From assembly GCA_035934315.1 (NCBI GenBank), contig DASYXZ010000090.1:1-64000 (forward strand): 64,000 bases of DNA. Direction: 5' to 3'. The DNA is from DASYXZ01 sp035934315. Lineage in GTDB: Bacteria; Acidobacteriota; Terriglobia; UBA7540. Positions 28,901-36,258 of this stretch are shown here, in pieces. The notes below the pieces were generated by a model, which was given only the letters and a program-made list of their open reading frames with translations, did no database searches and was not told the DNA's origin. Each line of letters starts with the position of its first letter. The stretch's first letter is position 1. A program made the translations under genes and the position numbers.

Positions 28901-29658
28901 CCGCCAGCCGAGTGGCCGTACTTGGCGTCATAAGTGTTCGACTGGACGTTCACTTCTTGAATGGCGTCAACGCTCGGGGCCGTCTCCCAGCTGCCTTCTT
29001 CCCCGAAACCACCCATCATCGAGATGTTCGTGCCATTCAGCGTGAAGCTGTTGTAGCCCTGCACGCCGCCGCCTATCGAATAATTGTTCGATACGTCCCA
29101 GCCCCGCGTTCCTGAGTATCCGGAGGCTCCGAATTGCTGCTGGATAAACTGCGATCCGGGTGTTGTCCCGAGCAGCATATAGATTTGGCGTCCGTTGAGC
29201 GGGATGTTTTCGATTTCGCGTCCAGTCAGAACGTTTGCACTGGAGCCGCTGGCCGTGTTGATCTGCGTCGGGGCGGCGGTGACCGTGACTTCCTGGGACA
29301 CGGCGCCAACTTGAAGTTGAAAATTTAATCCATAGCTCTGAGAGGCCTGCAACAAAACCTTCTCCTGCACGCGAGTCTTGAATCCCGTGGCCTTGACCGT
29401 CACGGTGTAAAGGCCCGGAAGCACATAAGGAATAAAATAGACGCCCGAACTGTCTGTCTTTCCCGTATAAGTCTGGTGGGTGTCGTTCATGACGGCTGTA
29501 ATCGTCGCGTCGGGAACGACAGCGCCCGAAGGGTCGGTGACCTGCCCGGTCAGCGCAGAACGAAACTCCTGCGCGCCAGCGATTGAGGTAAACAGAAAAA
29601 AGCAGGCAAATCCAGCCCCGACAACGCGGAGCACTCTTGGCAGAGTCCGATTTCTCAT
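25972..29658 (-). CDS. TonB-dependent receptor 2, Oar-like outer-membrane protein
   Basis: A 1228-residue receptor with the same plan as receptor 1: signal peptide (MRNRTLPRVLRVVGAGFACFFLFTSIAGAQ), carboxypeptidase-regulatory-like domain (TGQVTDPSGAVVPDATITAV), plug (IPLNGRQIYMLLGTTPGSQ; SFTLNGTNISMMGGFGEEG; SAGGSMNIVTKSGNNRYHGDIFEYLENG) and a long beta barrel ending in MQVSLKFFF. The ATG at 29658 has AAGGAG at ideal spacing; the sequence from AAGGAG to the first codons is nearly identical to receptor 1, pointing to a common origin. A very good promoter and an operator-like site lie upstream. GH27 is encoded next upstream in the same direction but about 310 bases away. Confidence 0.93.
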   Translation of the reverse strand: MRNRTLPRVLRVVGAGFACFFLFTSIAGAQEFRSALTGQVTDPSGAVVPDATITAVMNDTHQTYTGKTDSSGVYFIPYVLPGLYTVTVKATGFKTRVQEKVLLQASQSYGLNFQLQVGAVSQEVTVTAAPTQINTASGSSANVLTGREIENIPLNGRQIYMLLGTTPGSQFIQQQFGASGYSGTRGWDVSNNYSIGGGVQGYNSFTLNGTNISMMGGFGEEGSWETAPSVDAIQEVNVQSNTYDAKYGHSAGGSMNIVTKSGNNRYHGDIFEYLENGALNANDFESNIAGLPTANKIQHQYGGTLGGPIKHDKLFFFGSFEGYWEHIPFTVLTTVPPAYLHPQSGQGVDFTKTGFTIYNPLTTVCNSPGGTVGNCKNNNYSRQPFPNDSIPATTQVVNGVTIPGINATGAVILNYYPLPNTNINSLTNNYIARNPDAYDYYQPMGRVDYSLSDRTKMYSSFEWQKGHELRDSSGFVGPAMRGDIHSMRTNIVISQDLTHVFSPTMVGDFKLSFTRYSQRFPNGNPVLPTPASIGLTMPHVGIASRDVLPEVSVADNEATIIGNGLTAQMNQTMVLDVDFTKIHGAHSIEFGGELGRWNFANPFDVGHPNGTFSFGDGPTQNNPTARGKTDGFGAASLLLGYPTSGGVDWQHTLYETIPEWAIYAQDNWRASRRLTLNIGLRYDVLGGVVDRFNGLNRGMCLTCVNPLTNNPIYQANITNPKNIAAWQAATQAIQTDLGVTFGPAINPGTVYGGILFAGTNGQPRNAYNIDWSNLAPRIGFAYAINSKTVLRGGWGYVFAYGIEAGTRTGFTINTPYLATGTNTVDPSNLFRSGTPYPFGAQEPPDSSAGLLTNVGNSMSLDFPQRKIPRSTIMSFGFQHQLPHNTVLSVKYAGNYARALRTQGFHTWINQLPLDSGYFDLLQNNYNSTLAGDLNAKVPNPFFGAVPTSTGIGNSSTVIAEHLLPALSQFGAGAVGNFTDPFGKSWYDSLQVKMDKRSGHGLSYQLAYTYSKNMQLTKYRNGWPWQDPRGIYQLMSYDRTHVLTFAGEWDLPIGKGSRFISNASGVWGEVVNNWRMNWIFSDSTGFPEDIPGGWHVSTHSMVPDGGPTLSQWVYNCSGQPQNCYTNQPLLSQGNQPDRVSYLRQPYIPNLDMTMQKEFQLTESKRLQLRWDAFNLMNTPLFPGPDTNTHDKICGPTTIPSCAQWSGFGTIRAYQNNFPRIMQVSLKFFF

Positions 29659-29737
29659 TTGGATTCTCCTTATCCGATAGAAATGACCTCGAGGCCCGCG
29701 ACGCAAACGCACCTACACTCCAACATTCAATGCGGCG

Positions 29738-29765
29738 ATTATAGGTGTCGAAATGGGCGTGTCAA
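29738..29765 (-). promoter_or_regulatory. Promoter of TonB receptor 2
   Basis: On the minus strand a perfect TTGACA (29765-29760) and a perfect TATAAT (29743-29738) are 16 bases apart, about 80 bases before the receptor start codon. Confidence 0.75.
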
Positions 29766-29773
29766 GTGAAATT

Positions 29774-29788
29774 TGATATCTGAAATTC
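29774..29788 (-). promoter_or_regulatory. Operator-like motif before TonB receptor 2
   Basis: TGATAT-CTG-AAATTC, 8 bases upstream of the TTGACA box. The first half and the flanking ATTTCACTTGA are shared with receptor 1; the second half is degenerate. Confidence 0.55.
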
Positions 29789-29967
29789 TTGATATAGAGG
29801 GTAACTGGACGCCGGCGTCATCGTGAAGGAGCGACAGAACTGAACCACCTCGTCAGCGTCCGAAGCTGGGCTGATCTGCGAACTTTGCCGACGAGGCTCA
29901 CGGAGCTTTCGGTGATCCTGCTTGTGCCGGCGGCGAGCAAAAACCTCATCGACGGACGGTTCCTCTC

Positions 29968-31125
29968 TTACTGTTCGACCCTGAGCATGACCACGCCATG
30001 TCTTGGCACGCTCGTCGTGAAGTTTCCTTTAAAAGTATCCAGGTCTTTATGAGCCCAAAGATCGCGCACCTTCGCAGGACGCGTGATGCCGATGTCTTTG
30101 AAGTTTAGCGTCATGGTCATTTCATGTTCGTCACGGTTGAACAGCCCCACTGCCTTGCTGCCATCCGCAAGAGGTTTCATCCAGATTTCGAGCGGGCCCT
30201 CCTCCCACACCCGATGCCCCTGGATTCCTGCCGGGTCCTGGTTGACCGCAATCACTTCCCGATTGGTCAGGATCGCCAGCGTTTCCGGAGTCATGCTTGT
30301 CAGATCGTTACTGGCAAATAGAGGAGCAGCCAGCAGACTCCATAGGCTCATCTGGGTACGGTATTCTTCACTCGGCATCCCCCCGTTTCCGACCTCCAGC
30401 ATATCGGGATCATTCCAGTGGCCGGGTCTGGCATATTTTTCAAGCCCATTCTGCTCAAAGCCGATGTTGGACATGCTGAGATAATTATTCTGAATATCGC
30501 CCGTGGTCCTCCACATACTGGCCCCCACCGAAGGTCCCCACTTCCAAACGTCCTGCATACCGTATTCGCAGAGGCTGAAGAGAATTGGTCGGCCCGTGCG
30601 CAGCAGAGCCTGATGGAATTTTTCATACGCTGCCCGCATCTGGTCCGGTTTATAAACCATGCTCCCGCTGCACCAGTCGTATTTGACGAAATCAATTCCC
30701 CAGCGCGCAAAGGTCTCCGCATCCTGCTGCTCGTGCCCGTAACTTGCTTCCCGGCCGGAACAGGTGACAGGCCCTGGGCTCGTATGAATCCCGACTTTCA
30801 AGCCCAAACTGTGAATGTAGTCGCACAGCGCTTTCATGTCCGGGAACTTCAGAATGTTCGGTTCAAACAAACCCTGAGCATCGTGGTAACCTTCCCACCC
30901 GCCATCGATGACCGCGTACTCGTACCCCGCAGCCTTTAAGCCGGTGTCCACAAGCGCCTCGGCCTGCGCCCGGACGATCGCGTCATTGATGTTGAGATGA
31001 AAGTGATTCCAGGTATTCCAGCCCATTGGCGGAGTGCGCGCCAACTCAGACGGTTGCGCGAGGCCTGTCATCGCCACAAAAGAAAATAGAACCAGCATCA
31101 GTAATCGGAAAAGTTTGCGTAGCAT
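29968..31125 (-). CDS. GH27 alpha-galactosidase, secreted
   Basis: A 385-residue clan-D glycosidase releasing terminal alpha-galactose. Signal peptide MLRKLFRLLMLVLFSFVAMTGLAQ, then the family opening LARTPPMGWNTWNHF, YAVIDGGWEG, GIHTSPGPVTCSG, the nucleophile Asp in FVKYDWCSG (about 150), the acid/base Asp in WRTTGDIQNN (about 208) and GHWNDPDMLEVGNGG. The C-terminal antiparallel beta domain completes it. Length and all motifs are intact. GAGG precedes the ATG. It is followed by receptor 2 in the same direction, which has its own promoter. Confidence 0.95.
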   Translation of the reverse strand: MLRKLFRLLMLVLFSFVAMTGLAQPSELARTPPMGWNTWNHFHLNINDAIVRAQAEALVDTGLKAAGYEYAVIDGGWEGYHDAQGLFEPNILKFPDMKALCDYIHSLGLKVGIHTSPGPVTCSGREASYGHEQQDAETFARWGIDFVKYDWCSGSMVYKPDQMRAAYEKFHQALLRTGRPILFSLCEYGMQDVWKWGPSVGASMWRTTGDIQNNYLSMSNIGFEQNGLEKYARPGHWNDPDMLEVGNGGMPSEEYRTQMSLWSLLAAPLFASNDLTSMTPETLAILTNREVIAVNQDPAGIQGHRVWEEGPLEIWMKPLADGSKAVGLFNRDEHEMTMTLNFKDIGITRPAKVRDLWAHKDLDTFKGNFTTSVPRHGVVMLRVEQ

Positions 31126-31188
31126 TGGGGGCCTCTTTCAAAATTTTGAATTCAGAATCCACCACTATCGTTTCTGCTAGGGTCTGGT

Positions 31189-31465
31189 CTGGCTTTCCGG
31201 CCCGACTCCAATCCGGTGAACAACGATGTGGGCTGGCCTAAGTCCGCGGGCGCGCGCAATAATTTTAATAGTGCCGGGATGATCCGTTGACCTTACCAGG
31301 ACCATGCACAGACCTCTAAAGTCTTGACGTTGGCTGGTAACATTCGCCTCATGACTTGCGGGATTGCCGTTGGACATGCCGGCCAGTGTCCCAAGCCCGG
31401 AAACCGAGAACTGTATCAGAATGGCGGCATCTGGCACAACACGCACATTGGCGTCGGCGGTTGGT
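31189..31465 (-). pseudogene. Duplicated C-terminal fragment of a GH2 beta-galactosidase gene
   Basis: Read on the minus strand this gives ADANVRVVPDAAILIQFSVSG, then GTLAGMSNGNPASHEANVTSQRQ and LVRSTDHPGTI. It is a close copy of the last 90 or so residues of the complete GH2 at 36259-38994 (IVPDAENLIQFSVSGLGTLAG, NGNPASHEANLASQRQ). No GH2 start, barrel or active site is present. By eye the two DNA copies agree at about four bases in five, with identical runs of around 20 bases. The fragment lies in the same orientation as the full gene, 5.1 kb away. Confidence 0.88.
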
Positions 31466-31573
31466 TGAAAGCTGGGCGGTGTTTTGATACCCTTGCTTTA
31501 ACCTCTGACGGGACGATCTCCCGGTCCCATTCCGAGGCATACAGACTTTTCGATAATTCATAAAGGGCATCTG

Positions 31574-33088
31574 ATGAAGAATGAAAACGATAAAAGATCA
31601 CGCAGGGAATTTCTCAAGACAGGAGCGGAGGTCGTGGGGGCCGCGGCCTTGGGAGCCGGCCCGCTTCCGCTACTTGGCGGGACTCCTCTCGATCCGCCCA
31701 GGCCGAATTTCATTTTCGTGACCACCGACGGTCATCGGCCGGTCGCCCTGAGTCTGAACGGCAATGAAATTGTCAAGACTCCCAATTTTGACCGCATCGG
31801 GCGCGAAGGGATTCAATTCCGCAATTCATTCGTCGTCAACGCTCTTTGCCTCCCATCGCGCGCCACCGCCCTCACCGGCCTTTACTCCCACAATACTGGA
31901 TGCGTGGATAACAAAAACCGCGCGATTCCCCAGGATGTTCCGCTCTTCACCGACCTCCTGCGCACTGCCGGCTATGAATTGGGGTTATTTGGGAAAGCGC
32001 ATGTCAGGGGACTTGGAGAACGGTACTGGGACTACTATTTTGGTTTTCCCGGCGCGGCCACCGACTATTTCTGGCCGGTAATCCAAGAAGGTTCCCAGGG
32101 CAAGCTCGAAAAACCCAAGGTCCACGAAGGGTATGTGGACGATGTGGTCACCGATCGCGCGGTCGAGTGGCTCAAGCAAAAGCGGGACAAGCCCTTCTGC
32201 CTCATCCTGTGGATTCAGTCACCTCACGCTCCTTTTTTCCGAGCCCGACGATATCTCGATTTGTATAACGGCGTGACGATTCCGAAGCCCAACACTTTCG
32301 ACGACGACCTCAAAGGATATCCTGGCAAGCCGCGGGCCTTTGCCGATGCGGATGACAGCATCGGCACTTATGTCAAGCACTCTCAGACCAAGGGCAACTG
32401 CGCGCGGTCACTTGAGGAACTCACCAAGGATTATTACGCCGGCATCGTGGGAGCGGACGACAACTTCGGCAAGATTTTTCAGGCGCTCAGCGACCTCGGG
32501 CAGCTTGATGACACGGCGATCTTGTTCTCCTCGGACCACGGCTTCTTCCTCGGCGAATGGCGAAAATACGACAAGCGCTTCATGCACGAGCCGTCCATTC
32601 GCGCCCCCATGTTGATCCGCTATCCCAGGATGATCCGCGCCGGGTCGGTCGCGGACCCGATGGTTCTGAATCTTGATATCGCTCCAACCTTCCTCGATCT
32701 GGCGGGGGTCAAAGTGCCCGAGTGGATGCAGGGTCGGAGCATGGTGCCGTTTCTGAAAGGCGAAGTGCCGGAAAACTGGCGCAAGGACTGGCTCTACGAA
32801 TATTACGAATACCCCGGCCCGCACAATGTGCGCAAGAACCGCGGCGTCCGGACGGAGCGGTACAAGCTCATTCACTATTACGAAGCGCCGGAGGAGTTCG
32901 AACTGTACGACCTGCAAGAAGATCCCGGCGAACTCCAGAATCTCTACGGGGACCCGCGCTACTCGGCGCTTGCCCGGCAGCTTCGCCAGAGGATCGACGA
33001 ACTGCGGAAAGAAACCGGCGACCATTACATCTACGAGGAGCCGTCGCCGGTCGAAAGGCCCGGCTCGGCGCGCGGGCCGCAGTCATGA
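31574..33088 (+). CDS. Arylsulfatase-type sulfatase (formylglycine enzyme), Tat-exported
   Basis: A 504-residue sulfatase acting on sulfated carbohydrates. The Tat leader is RSRREFLKTGAEVVGAAAL. The metal site begins in NFIFVTTDGHRP, the cysteine to be converted to formylglycine is in ALCLPSRATALTGLYSHNTG (C-x-P-S-R, about residue 95), and SSDHGFFLGEW (about 317) carries the distal Asp-His metal ligands. The C-terminal LIHYYEAPEEFELYDLQEDPGELQNL is the usual end domain. An AAGGG site precedes the ATG. It needs a maturase: an anaerobic sulfatase maturase is encoded 1.8 kb away on the other strand. Confidence 0.94.
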   Translation: MKNENDKRSRREFLKTGAEVVGAAALGAGPLPLLGGTPLDPPRPNFIFVTTDGHRPVALSLNGNEIVKTPNFDRIGREGIQFRNSFVVNALCLPSRATALTGLYSHNTGCVDNKNRAIPQDVPLFTDLLRTAGYELGLFGKAHVRGLGERYWDYYFGFPGAATDYFWPVIQEGSQGKLEKPKVHEGYVDDVVTDRAVEWLKQKRDKPFCLILWIQSPHAPFFRARRYLDLYNGVTIPKPNTFDDDLKGYPGKPRAFADADDSIGTYVKHSQTKGNCARSLEELTKDYYAGIVGADDNFGKIFQALSDLGQLDDTAILFSSDHGFFLGEWRKYDKRFMHEPSIRAPMLIRYPRMIRAGSVADPMVLNLDIAPTFLDLAGVKVPEWMQGRSMVPFLKGEVPENWRKDWLYEYYEYPGPHNVRKNRGVRTERYKLIHYYEAPEEFELYDLQEDPGELQNLYGDPRYSALARQLRQRIDELRKETGDHYIYEEPSPVERPGSARGPQS

Positions 33089-33251
33089 CAAAAAGGAAGG
33101 GGCCGCGGCCATGGACTCCTGCGCGCCGCTTGAGCGTATAATTCCCAAAGACGATTCTTGAACTGGTTTTGTTCGTGAATTTAAAAGGAACAGAGTATTA
33201 CGCACCAGGCCGGGAATCTCGCGGTTGCGATCCTTGCCGATGGGGAGGTGA

Positions 33252-34697
33252 ATGATGAAGGCTTTGGTCACGGCGCTTGCAGCACTGCTGGGTCTCGCGG
33301 GTGGGGCGCTCACGGTTGCGGGGTTGGGCGCGGTGCCGCCGCAGGTCGCAACAGCCCACGCGCCCGCGGGCATCGAGAAGGTGAAGCACATCATCTGGAT
33401 CATTCAGGAGAACCATTCTTTCGACAATTATTTCGGCACATATCCTGGCGCGGACGGCCTTCCGCCCGGCACGTGCGCGCCCGTGCTGCCCGGATCGGCT
33501 CGTTGCATCGCTCCCTTTCACATGCTTGCGGCCATGCCGCCCTGTGACTTGGCGCACCGCTGGGTGATCGCCCACGCCGCCTATGACCACGGTGCCATGG
33601 ACGGCTTCGTCTGGGCGGAAGGCACGCCTTACACGATGGGCTACTACGATGAACGCGACATCCCCAATTACTGGAACTATGCCCGCCACTTCACTTTATG
33701 CGATCGCTTCTTCTCCTCGCTGATGGGCGCCAGCCTGCCGAATCATCTTTACACGGTGGCGGCCCAGTCGGGAGGCGTCATCAACAATATTTTTTCCGTC
33801 AAGGAAATCGAGGACACGCTCGACACGCCCGGCGGTTACAGTTTTGCCACCATGGTGAACCTGTTCACCCAAGCGAACGTTTCCTGGAAGTATTACGTGG
33901 AGACGCAGCCTGTGAATCCGACGGAAAATAAACGCGACTTCCTCGCCCATCCCGACCCCAAGCACTATTCGCTTTGGAATCCTCTGCCCGGTTTCAAGGC
34001 TATCCGAGAAAACCCGGCAGACATGGCGCACATGGTTTCGCTGAACGAGTATTTCCAGGACCTCGACCACGGATCGCTGCCCGAGGTCGCCTGGATCGTG
34101 CCCATGGGCCGCGACAGCGAGCACCCGCCGGCGCCGCCCTGGGCGGGCATGTGGTACGTCACACGTCTGTTGAATGCACTGATGCAGAGCCCATACTGGA
34201 AAGACAGCGTCGTCTTTCTTACTTGGGACGACTATGGCGGCTTCTATGACCACATCGCGCCGCCGCTCGTGGACGCTTATGGCTACGGCCCGCGCGTGCC
34301 GACCCTGGTGATTTCACCTTTTGCCAAGTCCGGCTACATTTCGCACCATACCTACGACTTCACCTCCATGCTCAAGTTCATCGAAGCGCGCTTCGGCCTC
34401 GGGCACCTGACCGCGCGCGATGACCGCGCCGACGGCATGCTTGATTCTCTCGATTTCACTCAGTCGCCCGACCCGCCCTTGGTCATCCCCATTCCCGCCA
34501 ATCTGCCGGAAGCGCCCGGCTGGGGCGGCGCCGGCGGATGCGTCTATCCGCCCTCCGTCCACATTCCGGAATCTGCCCCTGATATTGGAACTTATCTGCG
34601 CCGCTATCCGCCACCCATGGGACAGCTTCCGCCGCGGCCCACCGCTGCTGCACCCGAGAAGCCAGGCGCCGCGGCGAAGCCGGGAAAAAGCAAGTAG
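33252..34697 (+). CDS. Phosphoesterase of the phospholipase C / acid phosphatase family
   Basis: A 481-residue exported enzyme of the alkaline-phosphatase superfamily branch that includes bacterial phosphatidylcholine-type phospholipase C and AcpA-like acid phosphatases. The signal peptide is MMKALVTALAALLGLAGGALTVAG. Metal-site motifs are HIIWIIQENHSFDNYFGTYPGADG (about 45), SLMGASLPNHLYTVAAQSGG (about 157), EVAWIVPMGRDSEHPP (about 279) and FLTWDDYGGFYDHIAPP (about 320). The C-terminal 60 residues are rich in Pro and Ala. A strong GGAGGTGA precedes the ATG. It is 163 bases downstream of the sulfatase and probably read with it, perhaps serving phosphate scavenging. Confidence 0.88.
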   Translation: MMKALVTALAALLGLAGGALTVAGLGAVPPQVATAHAPAGIEKVKHIIWIIQENHSFDNYFGTYPGADGLPPGTCAPVLPGSARCIAPFHMLAAMPPCDLAHRWVIAHAAYDHGAMDGFVWAEGTPYTMGYYDERDIPNYWNYARHFTLCDRFFSSLMGASLPNHLYTVAAQSGGVINNIFSVKEIEDTLDTPGGYSFATMVNLFTQANVSWKYYVETQPVNPTENKRDFLAHPDPKHYSLWNPLPGFKAIRENPADMAHMVSLNEYFQDLDHGSLPEVAWIVPMGRDSEHPPAPPWAGMWYVTRLLNALMQSPYWKDSVVFLTWDDYGGFYDHIAPPLVDAYGYGPRVPTLVISPFAKSGYISHHTYDFTSMLKFIEARFGLGHLTARDDRADGMLDSLDFTQSPDPPLVIPIPANLPEAPGWGGAGGCVYPPSVHIPESAPDIGTYLRRYPPPMGQLPPRPTAAAPEKPGAAAKPGKSK

Positions 34698-34845
34698 CGC
34701 CGACCTCCGTCTTTGAGATCTGCGGCTCTCTTTTTCACGATGCCGAACGGCAGGCGGCGCTCAAATTCTCGTTTTCGGATCCGCAGGTATATTGATCCGG
34801 TCAATGGTCAATCCACAGCGGCGTTGTTGTTTTGTCGCACTGACG

Positions 34846-36231
34846 CTACTTCACGGGCAAGGATGGTCGGAACTTCGGGTTAGATGGGGGGCTCTTTGTT
34901 CCTCCGCAACACCTCTTGAACTTCTTCCCACTGCCGCAAGGGCAGGGATCGTTTCGGCCGGGCACTTGCTTCGCCGTGGTCGCAGTGTCCTGTAGCCGCA
35001 CCCATTTCATGACGTTCGCCGGCGCCCTCTGGCGGCGAAGTTCGTCCGCCATGAACCTCATATACGGGTCGATGTGCTTGAAAAACTTCTTGTAGCCGGC
35101 GCAGAGATAGTTGAGCCCGGCTTCGCCATCCGGCGTTCGGACGAAACGGTGTTTGGGACATTCACCATTGCAGGCAAAGCGCACTTCGCACTCGCGGCAA
35201 TAGCGGGGAAGGGTGTCGCGCTTGTCCGCCCCAAATTTCTGCTGCGCGGTGGAATGAGCCAGCGATTCCAGCGGGCGCTCCAGGATATTCCCCAGCATGT
35301 ACTCTGGATAAACGTAATGGTCGCAGGAGTAGAGGTCGCCGTTGTGCTCCATGGCCATGGCGGAGCCGCAAGTTTCGCGGAAGACACAAAGGCTCTGGTC
35401 CATACCCAGCCAGCTCTCGAGCGCCACATCGAAGATTTGGACGAAACACCGGCCCACGTCCTGGCGGACCCACTCGTCGAAGATGGCGCACAAAAACCTG
35501 CCGTATTGCGCCGGCTCCACCGACCAGGCTGAAACCCGCGCCGCTGGCTCCTGGCCCGGGCCGATCAGAACAAGCCCGTCGCGGTTGGGCTTCGCCGCAA
35601 CTCTCTCCACAATCGGAATGAACTGAATGAACCCGCTTCCAACCTCTTTCAGAAATCGGTAAACCTTCAGCGGGTGCTGCGAGTTTTTTCGATGCAGGAC
35701 CGTGAGGGTGTTGAACTCGACGCCGTGCTTGCGCAGAAACTCGAGGCCGCGCATGACGTGGTCGAAGGTTGGCTGGCCGCCCTTGTCCACGCGGTAGCAA
35801 TCGTGGAGTTCGCGCGGCCCGTCAATCGAAAGTCCCACCAGGAACTTGTTTTCGGCGAGAAACTCGGTCCACTCGTCGTCCAAGAGCACGCCATTCGTCT
35901 GGAAGGCGTTTTCGATCCGGTGGCCTCCGGCATATTTCTTCTGCAGCCCGACGACTTTACGAAAGTAGTCAACACCGAGAAGCGTCGGCTCGCCGCCTTG
36001 CCAGGCGAAGCTGACCGCCGGCACGCTTTGCTCCTCGATGTACTGCCGGATGTAGGATTCCAGCACGTCATCCGGCATGGCCCAGTCCGTTCTGTCGCGC
36101 TGGGCCGGATAAAGGTTTTCTTTTTCAAGATAAAAGCAGTATTTGCAGTCGAGGTTGCAAATGGGGCCGACAGGCTTGGTCATGATATGAAACCCTGCCG
36201 GCAGTGTTTCCTGTAATGGGAGGACGTCCAT
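34846..36231 (-). CDS. Anaerobic sulfatase-maturating radical SAM enzyme with SEC-C tail
   Basis: Converts the sulfatase active-site Cys (or Ser) to formylglycine in the cytoplasm without oxygen. The radical-SAM cluster is CNLDCKYCFY (residues 25-34), followed by WQGGEPTLLG and SIDGPRELHD. The SPASM region holds further Fe-S ligands: SLCVFRETCGSAM, LYSCDHYVYPEYMLGN and YCRECEVRFACNGECPKHRF. The last 35 residues add a zinc-binding SEC-C motif, GRNDPCPCGSGKKFKRCCGG. It ends a minus-strand unit after the GH2 gene (27-base gap) and TonB receptor 3, while its likely client sulfatase is on the other strand. The 461-residue length is longer than the usual 390-410 because of the SEC-C tail. Confidence 0.93.
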   Translation of the reverse strand: MDVLPLQETLPAGFHIMTKPVGPICNLDCKYCFYLEKENLYPAQRDRTDWAMPDDVLESYIRQYIEEQSVPAVSFAWQGGEPTLLGVDYFRKVVGLQKKYAGGHRIENAFQTNGVLLDDEWTEFLAENKFLVGLSIDGPRELHDCYRVDKGGQPTFDHVMRGLEFLRKHGVEFNTLTVLHRKNSQHPLKVYRFLKEVGSGFIQFIPIVERVAAKPNRDGLVLIGPGQEPAARVSAWSVEPAQYGRFLCAIFDEWVRQDVGRCFVQIFDVALESWLGMDQSLCVFRETCGSAMAMEHNGDLYSCDHYVYPEYMLGNILERPLESLAHSTAQQKFGADKRDTLPRYCRECEVRFACNGECPKHRFVRTPDGEAGLNYLCAGYKKFFKHIDPYMRFMADELRRQRAPANVMKWVRLQDTATTAKQVPGRNDPCPCGSGKKFKRCCGGTKSPPSNPKFRPSLPVK

Positions 36232-36258
36232 GAATCGCCCCGAATCCGCCGCGAGACC

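Noticed and set aside
29790..29967. Possible small gene between receptor 2 promoter and GH27
   Set aside because: No frame of useful length with a ribosome site; likely spacer or a decayed remnant I cannot identify.
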